Notes: a model not told the origin generated them from the sequence alone. A stretch of 64,000 nt of DNA from Knoellia sp. S7-12 (GCF_040518285.1 NZ_CP155449.1:372001-436000), one strand, 5' to 3'. Counted from the first letter of the stretch, positions 53,150 to 61,675 are shown. Made by a program: numbers and translations.

Positions 53150-54480
53150 GTGCTGCCACCGAGGATCGCGAGTTTGAGGGAGACATGGGAGCTGACCAGG
53201 GAACGCAGGATCGGCAGTGTGTGCTCGATGCTGCGCACCGGTGTGTCGACCTCCTCGTGAGAACCGCGGTCATCGACCGCGACGGGCCGACCTGGCCGGC
53301 CTGGGAGGTGGGCCCGGACGGTCGCGCCCTGGGGGTTGTCGCGGGTCGACGCTCTCTCTATGACGGCGATGCCGGGGTGGTGTGGGCTCTGACCCACCTC
53401 GGCACCGCCCTGCACCGCCCGGACGCCGTCGAACTCGCGGCGTCCGGAGCTCGATCACTTCTGCAGGCGCGTCCCACCGACGTGGACGCGCCTGCAGGTC
53501 TCCTCGTGGGCGAGGCCGGCGTGGATCTGCTGGCTCGCTCGGGGGATCGGGTGGAAGCGCGATGGTCCGACAGCACCGACCTCACCGACGGGCTCGCCGG
53601 GGTTCTCCTCGGGCTGGCCCGGGCCCGCCGCCACGAGGATCACGCACGCGGCATCGTCGCCGAGCTGCGTCATCGTTCGCGGGTCGAGGCGTGGGGACGG
53701 AGCTGGCCCGACCTGCGGTTGCCCGGCGACTCAGCCCGGCCGCTCTGCGGTCTGGCCCACGGCGCCTCGGGGATCGCCTGGGCCTTGGCCGAGGCTGCTG
53801 CGGTGTGGCCGCGCCTGGCGCCGGCCGCCCTCGAACTCGCCGGTGAGGCACTGGCCTGGGAGGCGTCCTGGTCGGACCCCGCACGCGGAGGCTGGCCCGA
53901 CCTGCGCGAGGGTGATGTGACGTGGCCCGACCTCTGGTGCCACGGTGCGGCGGGCGCTGGCGCCATCAGGTTGCGCCTGCTCGAGCTCGGGGCCAGCGGC
54001 CTCCAGCTGCCGTGGTCGCTCGACACGACCCGGGCAGAGGCCGAGATGGCGGTGCAGAGGTGTGGTGGCGCGATGAACGACGCGGCACAGCGAGCACAGG
54101 CGCACGGTGCCGACGCCGTCGCAGCCGGCTGGACGCTCTGTCACGGCGCCGGGGGACCGGCAGGAGTCGTCGCTCTCGCGGCCGACATCTTCGGGGTGCC
54201 GGATCACCGCGAGCAGGCGGTCGCGGCGGCGGCGGCCCACGTCCGCACCGCACCGGTCGACCCGGAGGAATGGCCGTGCGGGTTGCAGGGCGCAGACGGT
54301 GACGTGTCGCTCGCCACGGGGGTGGCGGGAACCGCGATGGTGCTCGCCGACCTTGCCCAGCCCGGGACTGTGCCCTCGCTCGTCCTGCTCGGGTTCGGTG
54401 GTGTCAGGTCCCAGCCCGTTGCGTCCGCGCAGGTGCCGGTTCTGGCGACCGTTTCCGCAGACGTTGCGGGCGGGCGGTGA
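53146..54480 (+). CDS. LanC-type lanthionine cyclase
   Basis: A 444-residue alpha/alpha-barrel protein of the LanC family. Zinc ligands are in place: C265 in LWCHGAAG and C332-H333 in LCHGAGG, with the GLAHGASG motif carrying the catalytic-type His between. LYDGDAGVVWALTHLG and TDGLAGVLLGLARA are early toroid repeats. In lanthipeptide pathways LanC adds Cys thiols to dehydro-Ser/Thr. As a stand-alone cyclase, last in an operon with a kinase and a HopA1 protein, it completes a split lanthionine synthetase. No separate short precursor gene was found nearby. Confidence 0.9.
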   Translation: MSAATEDREFEGDMGADQGTQDRQCVLDAAHRCVDLLVRTAVIDRDGPTWPAWEVGPDGRALGVVAGRRSLYDGDAGVVWALTHLGTALHRPDAVELAASGARSLLQARPTDVDAPAGLLVGEAGVDLLARSGDRVEARWSDSTDLTDGLAGVLLGLARARRHEDHARGIVAELRHRSRVEAWGRSWPDLRLPGDSARPLCGLAHGASGIAWALAEAAAVWPRLAPAALELAGEALAWEASWSDPARGGWPDLREGDVTWPDLWCHGAAGAGAIRLRLLELGASGLQLPWSLDTTRAEAEMAVQRCGGAMNDAAQRAQAHGADAVAAGWTLCHGAGGPAGVVALAADIFGVPDHREQAVAAAAAHVRTAPVDPEEWPCGLQGADGDVSLATGVAGTAMVLADLAQPGTVPSLVLLGFGGVRSQPVASAQVPVLATVSADVAGGR

Positions 54481-54482
54481 CG

Positions 54483-54833
54483 TCAGTGCTTGGTGGCCGT
54501 GGCCCAGGGGTCCTCGCCACGCGCCTCGGTCGATGCAACCCACGGGTCGCCACCGGTGGCGCGGTCTCGGCCGCCGCTGACCTGTGAAGGGATGGTCTTG
54601 GAGGCGCGCAGCTTCTCGCTCGTCGCCTTGGCGGCGTCTGCCACGAAGTCGGCGACGACGGGAGCAGCCTTGGTGCGGGCGCTCTCCTTGGCGACGGCGA
54701 CCTGCTTCTGGACCGGCTTGCTCTGCCAGACCTTGCCCGAGACCTTCTTGATCTGGGCGTAGCGCTGCTTGCCGGCGCGGGCGCCGAGGACGTAGCCGGC
54801 GGCGAGGCCGACGATGAAACTCATTTTGGGCAT
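54483..54833 (-). CDS. YtxH-like small membrane-anchored protein with DPW motifs
   Basis: A 116-residue protein from ATG 54833, after GGAAGGGA. It starts with a short membrane helix (FIVGLAAGYVLGARAGKQRY) like YtxH/gas-vesicle-type stress proteins, then a long amphipathic lysine/alanine-rich helix, and a tail with two DPW motifs (GGDPWVAS and GEDPWATA). The same DPW theme occurs seven times in the Fe-S reductase tail. It is convergent with the LanC gene, two bases apart. Function unknown. Confidence 0.72.
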   Translation of the reverse strand: MPKMSFIVGLAAGYVLGARAGKQRYAQIKKVSGKVWQSKPVQKQVAVAKESARTKAAPVVADFVADAAKATSEKLRASKTIPSQVSGGRDRATGGDPWVASTEARGEDPWATATKH

Positions 54834-54867
54834 GGTGCGTGTCCCTTCCGTTCTGGCTTGCGACCCT

Positions 54868-54964
54868 ACCTGCCGGAAGCGTGGGTCAGGGTTCCGCATC
54901 CAGGGCACTCGCGGCATCACCCCACCTGCCGGGAGCGGGAGTCCGGGTTCCGCGTCTGGGGCAC
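54868..54964. repeat. Two-copy 41-bp imperfect direct repeat
   Basis: ACCTGCCGG-AGCG...GGGTTCCGC...GGGCAC occurs at 54868-54907 and 54924-54964, with about 85% identity. It lies between the YtxH-like gene and tRNA-Ser and may hold tRNA promoter elements or be a degenerate repeat. Confidence 0.6.
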
Positions 54965-55007
54965 GACCGGCATACGCTGTATGTCGGCCATCGGTCACCG
55001 ATGCGCT

Positions 55008-55095
55008 GGCGGGTTCGCATAGTGGCCTAGTGCAGTCGCCTTGAAAGCGACCAGAGTGAGAGCTCTCGTGGGTTCAAATCCCACACCCGCCGCCA
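55008..55095 (+). tRNA. tRNA-Ser (anticodon TGA)
   Basis: Acceptor GGCGGGT pairs with ACCCGCC, discriminator G and encoded CCA. Anticodon stem GTCGC/GCGAC closes loop CTTGAAA, giving anticodon TGA. The long variable arm (CCAGAGTGAGAGCTCTCGT region) is typical of serine tRNAs, and the T-arm has GGGTTCAAATCCC. Confidence 0.95.
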
Positions 55096-55096
55096 A

Positions 55097-55130
55097 GCCC
55101 AAGGCCCCGAGTCCGCTCGGGGCCTTGGGC
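55097..55130 (+). terminator. Terminator of tRNA-Ser
   Basis: Perfect 15-base stem GCCCAAGGCCCCGAG / CTCGGGGCCTTGGGC with a TCCG loop, one base after the tRNA CCA. Confidence 0.9.
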
Positions 55131-55141
55131 GTGGCCCGGGG

Positions 55142-56542
55142 TCAGGTCGACGGTTGATGGGTCCGCACCCGGGGCTTCGTCAGAGGAGCACGCGGGAACA
55201 CCTGCTGGGTGAGGGTGACGAGGCCGCCCTGTGCAAAGACTTCGATCACCGAGGCATCGACGATCACCTGGAGCTGGACGGTGTCGTCGTCACCCACCAG
55301 CCTCGCCGTGTCGCGTGAGGCGAACAATGGATGGAAGTCGACGTTGCCGCACTCATGGCGGTCCGCCGTGATCGTCCTTGACGCGCCGTCGACCGTGAGC
55401 ACCCAGGGGTCAGCGTCATCCTCGGTGCTGACGGTGATCTCGGTGACCACTCCCGGTGTCAAGGGCACAGTCAGGTCGAGGACCGTCACACCGAGCCCTT
55501 CGGGTGGCAGGACTGGCCGCTGACGCAGCCGACGACGGCCATCGACGTCCTCGACGAGGTCGACCTCGCGGACCAGCGACATCGCCGATCGCCAAGGGGC
55601 CGTGGGGATCTCGTTGGCGTAGTCCCAGTTGTTGGCCCACCCCACCATCAGTCGACGGTTGTCGGGCACGTTGTCGAAGGACACGGTCGCGTAATAGTCG
55701 CGGCCGTGATCGAGCCAGTCAAAGCTCGTGGGGTCGTCCGTCTCGGAGATGCGCTCGGGCGTGAATGTCACTCCGTCGAAGTCGCCCACGAAGTACTGGG
55801 CGCCGCCACCGCCGGCCAGACCGCCCGGGTTGAGGCTGACCACGAGCACCCAGCGGTGCAGGTCCGTCCCGGCGACGGGCAGCAGGAAGAGGTCCGGACA
55901 CTCCCACACGCCGGCGACGGCATGGCTGGGACCGAACTTCGAGAGGTAGGTCCACGAGCGCAGGTCCGGGGAGGAGTAGAGGACGACGGTTCGATCCACC
56001 GCCTCGACAGCGACCATGACCCAGTAGCCATCGCCCCCGCCCCACCAGAAGACCTTGGGGTCGCGGAACTCCCCGGAGGACCGGTCGAGCACAGGGTTGC
56101 CGGCATGTGTCGTCCAGCTCTGCCCACCGTCGACGCTGTAGGCCAGGGACTGGGCCTGACGCCCGTGGAGCGGCGACGCGGACGTGTAGCTACTGGTGTA
56201 GATCGCGACGAGGGCGGTCTGCCCAGGTGCGGCGAAGCCGGACGTGTTGTCGTGGTCCACGACGGTGCTTCCGGAGAAGATGAACTCGTTCTCGGTGTGC
56301 CACAGGGCGACTGGCTGCTCGATCCACGTGACCAGGTCCGTCGAGGTGGCGTGACCCCAGGAGAGATTGCCCCACGTCGCTCCGCTCGGGTTGTTCTGGA
56401 AGAACAGGTGATAGGTCTCGCCGAAGAAGACGAGCCCGTTGGGGTCGTTCATCCAGGTCGAGTCCGGGGTGAAGTGAGCATGTGGTCGCAGGTGCGGGGT
56501 GGGCTCGATGGTCGGGCGTGTGGGTTCGATGTGGGTGTCCAC
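55142..56542 (-). CDS. GH32 glycoside hydrolase, intracellular (fructosidase/levanase-type)
   Basis: A 466-residue enzyme starting at GTG 56542; the frame is open much further up but only as a shadow of the binding-protein gene. No signal peptide. GH32 motifs are STWMNDPNGLVFF (nucleophile Asp), FSGSTVVDHDN, EFRDPKVFW (transition-state Asp) and WECPDLFLLP (acid/base Glu). A C-terminal beta-sandwich ends in DASVIEVFAQGG. It would hydrolyse fructooligosaccharides or sucrose-like sugars taken up by the ABC system encoded upstream. Last gene of the minus-strand operon. Confidence 0.93.
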   Translation of the reverse strand: MDTHIEPTRPTIEPTPHLRPHAHFTPDSTWMNDPNGLVFFGETYHLFFQNNPSGATWGNLSWGHATSTDLVTWIEQPVALWHTENEFIFSGSTVVDHDNTSGFAAPGQTALVAIYTSSYTSASPLHGRQAQSLAYSVDGGQSWTTHAGNPVLDRSSGEFRDPKVFWWGGGDGYWVMVAVEAVDRTVVLYSSPDLRSWTYLSKFGPSHAVAGVWECPDLFLLPVAGTDLHRWVLVVSLNPGGLAGGGGAQYFVGDFDGVTFTPERISETDDPTSFDWLDHGRDYYATVSFDNVPDNRRLMVGWANNWDYANEIPTAPWRSAMSLVREVDLVEDVDGRRRLRQRPVLPPEGLGVTVLDLTVPLTPGVVTEITVSTEDDADPWVLTVDGASRTITADRHECGNVDFHPLFASRDTARLVGDDDTVQLQVIVDASVIEVFAQGGLVTLTQQVFPRAPLTKPRVRTHQPST

Positions 56543-56649
56543 GGTGACTGGGTGGCTTCCTGTGTGGTTCGGTGCATGGATCGGCGGTGTAGGGAAGACA
56601 GCCCGGCAGGCGCCCTGCTTCGTTGGGCAAGTGCGCCCGCCCGAGGGCT

Positions 56650-58269
56650 CTACTGCTGGGCCTTGTTGAAGCGGTCGTACGCGGTCTGGTAGGTCGCGAC
56701 GACGTCCTTGATGCCCATGGACTCGAGCTGCGAGACATAGCCACTCCATTCGGAGGCGACGGTGCCCTTGACGACCCAGGTGGCGAACTTTTCCTTGACG
56801 AGGGCATTGATGTCGGTCTGCGGGTAGGAGACCTTCTCGAGTTCCTCGTTGGAGAGCAGCACCGGCGGGTACTGGTCGTTGGCCTTGTGCGGCGCGTAGT
56901 ACTGCTGGACCAGGTCCTGGCGTTCCTTCGCGCGAGGCTCGGGCGCCACGACCTTCAAGAAGTCGTCCTTCGTCGTGATCTTCGGGCCGCCGGGTGCAAC
57001 CTTCTGGCGGCGCTCGCCCTCGGCCTCCCCGGCCTTGGCCGGGATCTGGACCAGGAGTCCGTTGGCGTTCTTCTGCAGCGTCACCCCGACGGGTCCCCAG
57101 CTGGTCTGCGCGGACATCACTGGGTCGTAGAGACGGTCTGCCCAGCGCATGGTGGCCACCGGGTACTTGTTGGTGCGTGTGATGGCCATGGCGCCGCGAC
57201 CGATCTCCTGGTGGTTCGAGAGGCCGGCTCGCTGCTGACCGTCGGCACCTTCGAGGACCCCGACCATCGCGTAGTCCTTGAGGCGGTCGTCGCCGACGAA
57301 CTCCTTGGCCTCCCACCAGAAGAACGAGCCGAGCACCGGTGTCTTGGCCTTGCCCTTGGCCAGGAACTGGGTGTCGTCCTGGGAGAAGGATTCCGGGTCG
57401 ATCAGGCCCTCCTTGTACCACTGGCCAAGGCCCTCCACGCCCTTCTTGTAGCCGTCGGTGTTGGCCGTGAACTCAACCTTGCCGTCCTGGACGATGCGGT
57501 GTTCGTTGTTGTCCACCTGTCCGCCGAGGGCCGCGATGAGGTCGCTGGGGTTGGCGCAGAACGAGTCGGTGCGGAACGACAGTGGGATCTCGTCGTCCTT
57601 GCCGTTCCCATTGGGGTCCTTCGTCTTGAAGGCCTGGAGGGCCGCGTGGTACTCGTCGATCGTCTTCGGCATGGTCAGGCCGAGCTTGTCGAGCCACGCC
57701 TTGTTGATGTAGAGGAAGTTGGGGTACTGCAGGATCCCCAGCTCTTCCACGGAGGGAAGGGTGTAGATGTGGCCGTCGGAGGCGGTGAGTGCCGCCTTGA
57801 TGTCGGGTCGCTTGTCGAGGATGCCCTGGAGGGTGGGCGCGTGCTCCTTGATGAGTGCCTCGAGCGGCACCAGGGTCCCGTTCGTCCCGTTCTGCACGGT
57901 CTCGGCATCGGACAGGCCGGTGTTGAACAGCACGTCGGGCAGGTCGTCGCTGGCGAGGAAGAGGCTCTTCTTCTCCTGATAGACCTGACTGGGCAGGTTC
58001 TGCCAGTCGATGTGGATGTTGGTGTCCTTCTCCCACTGCTCCACCAGCTGCATGCCGGAGTAGTCGGGGGCGAGCGCAGACTTCTCACCGCCGAAGCTGA
58101 GGGTGAGCTTCTTGTCGACGATGGGCAGGCCGTCGGCCCTGAGCCCGAACGCGGCGGACTCGTCCTTGACGTCGGCGGCGCTGTCGCCACCGCCGCCGCT
58201 GCAGGCTGAGAGCGAGAGCGCTCCGGTGAGGGTCAGGGCGAGCAGTGCGCCGAAACGTCGTTGTTCCAT
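56650..58269 (-). CDS. ABC sugar-binding lipoprotein (LplA/YtcQ-like)
   Basis: A 539-residue family 1 binding protein from ATG 58269, with AAGGAG eight bases upstream. Lipoprotein signal FGALLALTLTGALSLSAC. Body motifs: YSGMQLVEQWEKDTNIHIDW, YQEKKSLFLASDDLPDVLFN, TDINALVKEKFATWVVKG near the end. The LplA type, larger than normal sugar binding proteins, is used for oligosaccharides. With GH32 enzymes on both sides, levan or inulin oligosaccharides are the likely ligands (inference). Confidence 0.92.
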   Translation of the reverse strand: MEQRRFGALLALTLTGALSLSACSGGGGDSAADVKDESAAFGLRADGLPIVDKKLTLSFGGEKSALAPDYSGMQLVEQWEKDTNIHIDWQNLPSQVYQEKKSLFLASDDLPDVLFNTGLSDAETVQNGTNGTLVPLEALIKEHAPTLQGILDKRPDIKAALTASDGHIYTLPSVEELGILQYPNFLYINKAWLDKLGLTMPKTIDEYHAALQAFKTKDPNGNGKDDEIPLSFRTDSFCANPSDLIAALGGQVDNNEHRIVQDGKVEFTANTDGYKKGVEGLGQWYKEGLIDPESFSQDDTQFLAKGKAKTPVLGSFFWWEAKEFVGDDRLKDYAMVGVLEGADGQQRAGLSNHQEIGRGAMAITRTNKYPVATMRWADRLYDPVMSAQTSWGPVGVTLQKNANGLLVQIPAKAGEAEGERRQKVAPGGPKITTKDDFLKVVAPEPRAKERQDLVQQYYAPHKANDQYPPVLLSNEELEKVSYPQTDINALVKEKFATWVVKGTVASEWSGYVSQLESMGIKDVVATYQTAYDRFNKAQQ

Positions 58270-58403
58270 GGGCTTCTCCTTGGGGACGGGTGGTGCTGAG
58301 ACGGGTTGGAGGTGGCTTCTTTGGGGCCAGGGCTCGGGGAGCGTGGAGGTTCCCTCGGGTCGCGCGGCGAAGCCGGCGGCGTCGACGGGGACGTCCTGCG
58401 GCA

Positions 58404-59360
58404 TCAGCTCTTGACGGCGCCGAGCATGGCGCCCTTGACGAAGTGCTTCTGCATGAACGGCAGGATGATCAACAGCGGAATGCTGGAAATCACGATCATT
58501 CCGTACTTGATCAGCTCGCCCAGGCGCTGCGCCGCCGCATACGAGTCCATGGCGCCGGAGTCCATCCCGGCCGAGCTGACCTCGGACTGGATGAGGATGT
58601 TCCTGAGGACGAGCTGCAGGGGGTACTTCGAGTCGTCGTTGAGGAAGATGAGCGCGTCGAAGAACGAGTTCCAGTTGGCGACGAGGTGGATCATCACCAT
58701 CAGGAAGATGAGGGGCTTGCACAGGGGGAGCACGATCCGAAAGAAGAAGGTGAAGTCGCTCGCGCCGTCGAGCCGGGCGGCTTCGTGCAGTTCGCCCGGG
58801 ACGTTGTTCTCGAAGAATGCGCGAGCGATGATCAGGTTCCACACGCCGATCGCACCCGGCAGGATGACGGCCCACATCGTGTTGAGCATCCCGAGGTCAC
58901 GCACGACGAGGTATTTCGCAATGAGCCCACCGTCGAAGAACATCGTGATGACGAAGAGCAGCATGAAAAAGGTGCGGCCGTAGAGGTCCTTGCGTGACAG
59001 TGCATAGCCAGCCCCGAGGATCGCCGCGACACTGATGGCGGTGCCGACCGCCGTGTAGAGCAGCGAGTTCCCGAAGCCGCGGATGATGGCGGGGTCGGTG
59101 AAGATGCGGGCGTACCCCTCGGTGGTGAACCCGGCCGGCCAGAGCCAGACGTTGCCTTCGTAGATCTGCGCGGGGTCACTGACCGACGCGATGACGATGA
59201 AGTACAGCGGGTACACGATGGCGACCATGGCCAGGAGCAGTGTCCCGATGGCCACGACGTTGAAGGCCGGGTCAGCCATTCGTCGGTGGAGGGGCTCGAC
59301 ACGGCGGGACAGGTTCGGCCCGCCGGTGGATGTGCGTTGGGGGAGGGAGATCTGGGTCAT
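58404..59360 (-). CDS. ABC permease (LplC/YtcP-like)
   Basis: A 318-residue six-span permease from ATG 59360. Marks are IVYPLYFIVIASVSDPAQIY, LSRKDLYGRTFFMLLFVITM, FFDGGLIAKYLVVRDLGMLN and EAA loop ELHEAARLDGASDFTFFFRI. This is the standard partner of LplB-type permeases. The gap of 134 bases to the binding-protein gene has no further gene. Confidence 0.93.
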   Translation of the reverse strand: MTQISLPQRTSTGGPNLSRRVEPLHRRMADPAFNVVAIGTLLLAMVAIVYPLYFIVIASVSDPAQIYEGNVWLWPAGFTTEGYARIFTDPAIIRGFGNSLLYTAVGTAISVAAILGAGYALSRKDLYGRTFFMLLFVITMFFDGGLIAKYLVVRDLGMLNTMWAVILPGAIGVWNLIIARAFFENNVPGELHEAARLDGASDFTFFFRIVLPLCKPLIFLMVMIHLVANWNSFFDALIFLNDDSKYPLQLVLRNILIQSEVSSAGMDSGAMDSYAAAQRLGELIKYGMIVISSIPLLIILPFMQKHFVKGAMLGAVKS

Positions 59361-59364
59361 GAGG

Positions 59365-60360
59365 TCACCACAGGCTTGCCTGGTTGGCCCGGCGCGCAAC
59401 CCAGTTGAAGGTCAGGAGCAGGGTGAGGTTGATGAGGGAGTTGAACAGGCCGATGGCCGCTGAGTAGCTGAACTGCGCCTGCTGCAGACCTGCCTTGTAG
59501 ACATAGGTCTGGATCACCTCGGAGGTGGGCACGTTGAGGTCGGTCTGCATCAGCAGGACCTTCTCGAAGCCGAGGTTGAAGAGGTTGCCGATGGCGAGGA
59601 TGAACAGGATCGTGATGACCGGGAGGATGCCCGGCAGGTCGACGTGACGGATCCGTTGCAGCTTGCTGGCCCCGTCGACCTTGGCCGCCTCGTGCAGGGC
59701 TGGGTCGATGGCCGTGAGCGCGGCGAGATAGATGATCATGGAGAAGCCGGCGTTCTGCCAGATGTCCGAGCCGATGTAGAGCGGCCGGAACCAGCCCGGG
59801 TCGCCCATGAAGAAGACCCGTTCGCCGCCGAAGAACTCGACTGCGTTGTTCACGAGGCCAGCCCTCGGGGAGAAGAGCAGGTGGATCATTCCGACGATCA
59901 CCACGACGGAGATGAACGAGGGCGAGTAGAGGACCGTCTGGGTGACCTTCTTGAACCGCCCGTTGGACAGCTGGTTGACGATCAGCGCCAGGAAGATCGG
60001 GATGGGGAACGCGATGAGGAGCCCCAAAGAGTTCAAAGTCAATGTGTTGACGATGAGCCGTTCGAACTGGAACGACTCGAAGAACCGCTCGAAGTGCTGC
60101 AGACCGACCCAGGGGCTGCCGAAGAACCCGTCCGCGGGGTTGTAGCTGCGGAACGCGATCTGCGCGCCATACATCGGCCAGTACTTGAACAGGATGATGT
60201 AGAGGAGTCCGGGCAGCATTAATACGTATAACTGCCACGAGGCGAGGGCGCGGGAGAGGTGCGAGCGACCACGGAGAGTGGGCCGCGCCGGTTGCAGGAC
60301 CTGCTTGGCCTCGATGCGCTGGTCGGCATCGGGTGCCGGCGTGGTGTGGGTCAGGTTCAT
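59365..60360 (-). CDS. ABC permease (LplB/YteP-like)
   Basis: A 331-residue permease from ATG 60360, which overlaps the lacI-type stop (ATGA). Marks are LYVLMLPGLLYIILFKYWPM, GLQHFERFFESFQFERLIVN, QTVLYSPSFISVVVIVGMIH and EAA loop ALHEAAKVDGASKLQRIRHV. Near residue 45 the QLYVLM codons are CAG TTA TAC GTA TTA ATG, with two TTA codons that are very unusual for this genome; they form a palindrome resembling the operator upstream of the regulator gene. Confidence 0.93.
   Translation of the reverse strand: MNLTHTTPAPDADQRIEAKQVLQPARPTLRGRSHLSRALASWQLYVLMLPGLLYIILFKYWPMYGAQIAFRSYNPADGFFGSPWVGLQHFERFFESFQFERLIVNTLTLNSLGLLIAFPIPIFLALIVNQLSNGRFKKVTQTVLYSPSFISVVVIVGMIHLLFSPRAGLVNNAVEFFGGERVFFMGDPGWFRPLYIGSDIWQNAGFSMIIYLAALTAIDPALHEAAKVDGASKLQRIRHVDLPGILPVITILFILAIGNLFNLGFEKVLLMQTDLNVPTSEVIQTYVYKAGLQQAQFSYSAAIGLFNSLINLTLLLTFNWVARRANQASLW
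60218..60233. promoter_or_regulatory. Intragenic copy of the LacI-type operator (rare TTA codons)
   Basis: Minus-strand AGTTATACGTATTAAT within the LplB-like gene resembles the site at 61427-61442 (minus-strand AGTTATACGCATAACT). Its AT-rich bases force two TTA leucine codons in a GC-rich gene. It may act as an auxiliary operator for DNA looping or a roadblock. Confidence 0.5.
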
Positions 60361-61406
60361 GCGGGCACCTTTGCCTTCGCGACGGACTGACGGGAGATGA
60401 GAGGGCACTCGAGGGCCTCTTGGCGTGGAGTGCTGCGGGGAGCGAGCAGGGCGTCGACGGCGCGGCGACCCATCTCCTCGAAGGGCAGGGCGAGCGTGGT
60501 CAGGGCCGGGTCGAGGTGCTGGGCCACGGTCTCCATGTCGTCGAACCCGACGACCGAGCAGTCCACCCCCACGGTCAGACCCAGAGCAGAGAGGGCGCGG
60601 TAGGCGCCCCAGGCGGTGCGGTCGTTCGCGGCGAAGATGGCGGTCGGCGCGTCCGGTCCACGCATGAGCTCCGTGGTGAGCACTTGCCCGCTCTCCACGA
60701 TGCCGTCGCCGTAGCGGACGAGGTCGGTGTCCGGTTGGACCCCGGCCTCCTTCAGCGCTCGGCGATAGCCGGCGAGGCGGCCGATGCCTGCAGGGAGCGT
60801 GCTGTCCCTGGGCTGGATGTTGATCATGCCGATGCGCGTGTGGCCAGCCTCGAGGAGGTGCTGGGTCGCGGTGAAGCCGCCGAGCTCCTCGTCGGGGAAG
60901 AAGCTGTCCACGCGTCCTGCGTCGTCCTGGGCGTTGACGACGACAGTGGGTGTGTCGGCCAGGAGAGCGGGCACGGTGATGCGCCGGTGGTACATCGCGG
61001 CGTAGACGATCCCTCGCACCCGGTAGGACTGCATCATCTCGATCGCGGCCTGCTCCAGGCCTGCTTCACCGAAGGTGTCGACCGAGATGATGACGTGGCC
61101 CGCAGCCCAGGCCCGCTCCTGCGCACCCTTGAGCAGCTTGCCGGCGAAAGGGGACGTGGCGACCTCGTCGGAGACGAAGCCGATCATCCCGGACTCGCCC
61201 TTGCGCAGGGACTTGGCGAACGCGTTGGTGCGGTAGCCGAGTCGCGCGGCGGCCTCTCGCACGCGCTTCTTGGTCTGGTCCGAGAAGCGGCTGCCGTTGG
61301 AGTCGTTGAGGACGAGGGAGACGGTCGCCTGGGAGACGCCGGCGAGAGCGGCAACGTCGTGCATCGTCGCCGACCTGCGACTGCTGCCGTGCGCGCTGTC
61401 AGTCAT
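60357..61406 (-). CDS. LacI-family transcriptional regulator of the fructan locus
   Basis: A 349-residue regulator from ATG 61406, after GAGGAAG. N-terminal HTH MHDVAALAGVSQATVSLVLN with hinge helix (RVREAAARLGYRTNAFAKSL). The periplasmic-binding-like ligand domain has MIGFVSDEVATSPFAGKLL, GHTRIGMINIQ and VVGFDDMETVAQHLDPALTTL. It is the first gene of the importer/hydrolase operon and lies divergent from the secreted GH32 gene, so it likely represses both until a fructose-derived ligand binds. Confidence 0.93.
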   Translation of the reverse strand: MTDSAHGSSRRSATMHDVAALAGVSQATVSLVLNDSNGSRFSDQTKKRVREAAARLGYRTNAFAKSLRKGESGMIGFVSDEVATSPFAGKLLKGAQERAWAAGHVIISVDTFGEAGLEQAAIEMMQSYRVRGIVYAAMYHRRITVPALLADTPTVVVNAQDDAGRVDSFFPDEELGGFTATQHLLEAGHTRIGMINIQPRDSTLPAGIGRLAGYRRALKEAGVQPDTDLVRYGDGIVESGQVLTTELMRGPDAPTAIFAANDRTAWGAYRALSALGLTVGVDCSVVGFDDMETVAQHLDPALTTLALPFEEMGRRAVDALLAPRSTPRQEALECPLISRQSVAKAKVPA

Positions 61407-61426
61407 CGTGACTTCCTCGTTGAAGT

Positions 61427-61442
61427 AGTTATGCGTATAACT
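61427..61442. promoter_or_regulatory. LacI-type operator upstream of the regulator gene
   Basis: AGTTATGCGTATAACT, nearly palindromic with a CG-containing centre typical of LacI-family sites. It lies 21 bases upstream of the regulator ATG, fit for autoregulation of the whole minus-strand operon. Confidence 0.65.
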
Positions 61443-61661
61443 CGATTGCATCAGAATCGGGGCTGCTCCACTCCGTGTCAACCCCTTTCGGTGACCATTC
61501 TCAATCTGGTTGCAGAGATCGAGGCTGCGGTGAAGCGACTCAATCGCGCCTGATGACAAGCCTGTTGGGCACCGCGACTTGACCATCGACCGCGCCGTCC
61601 ACGTCCATGTCGTGGACGCTCGACCCCTTGACGCCTGTGGTGCGAGGGGCTCTAATGTCGG

Positions 61662-61675
61662 TGACAACGTTGTCA
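61662..61675. promoter_or_regulatory. Second LacI-family palindrome upstream of the secreted GH32 gene
   Basis: Perfect palindrome TGACAACGTTGTCA, with a central CG, 17 bases before ATG 61693. Sequence differs from the site at 61427, so it may bind a different LacI-family regulator (for example a sucrose or global sugar repressor). Confidence 0.65.

Noticed and set aside
56543..57421. Extension of the intracellular GH32 gene to a 759-residue protein
   Set aside because: The extra N-terminal part is the shifted reading of the binding-protein gene and has no similarity to GH32 enzymes; GTG 56542 gives the normal length.
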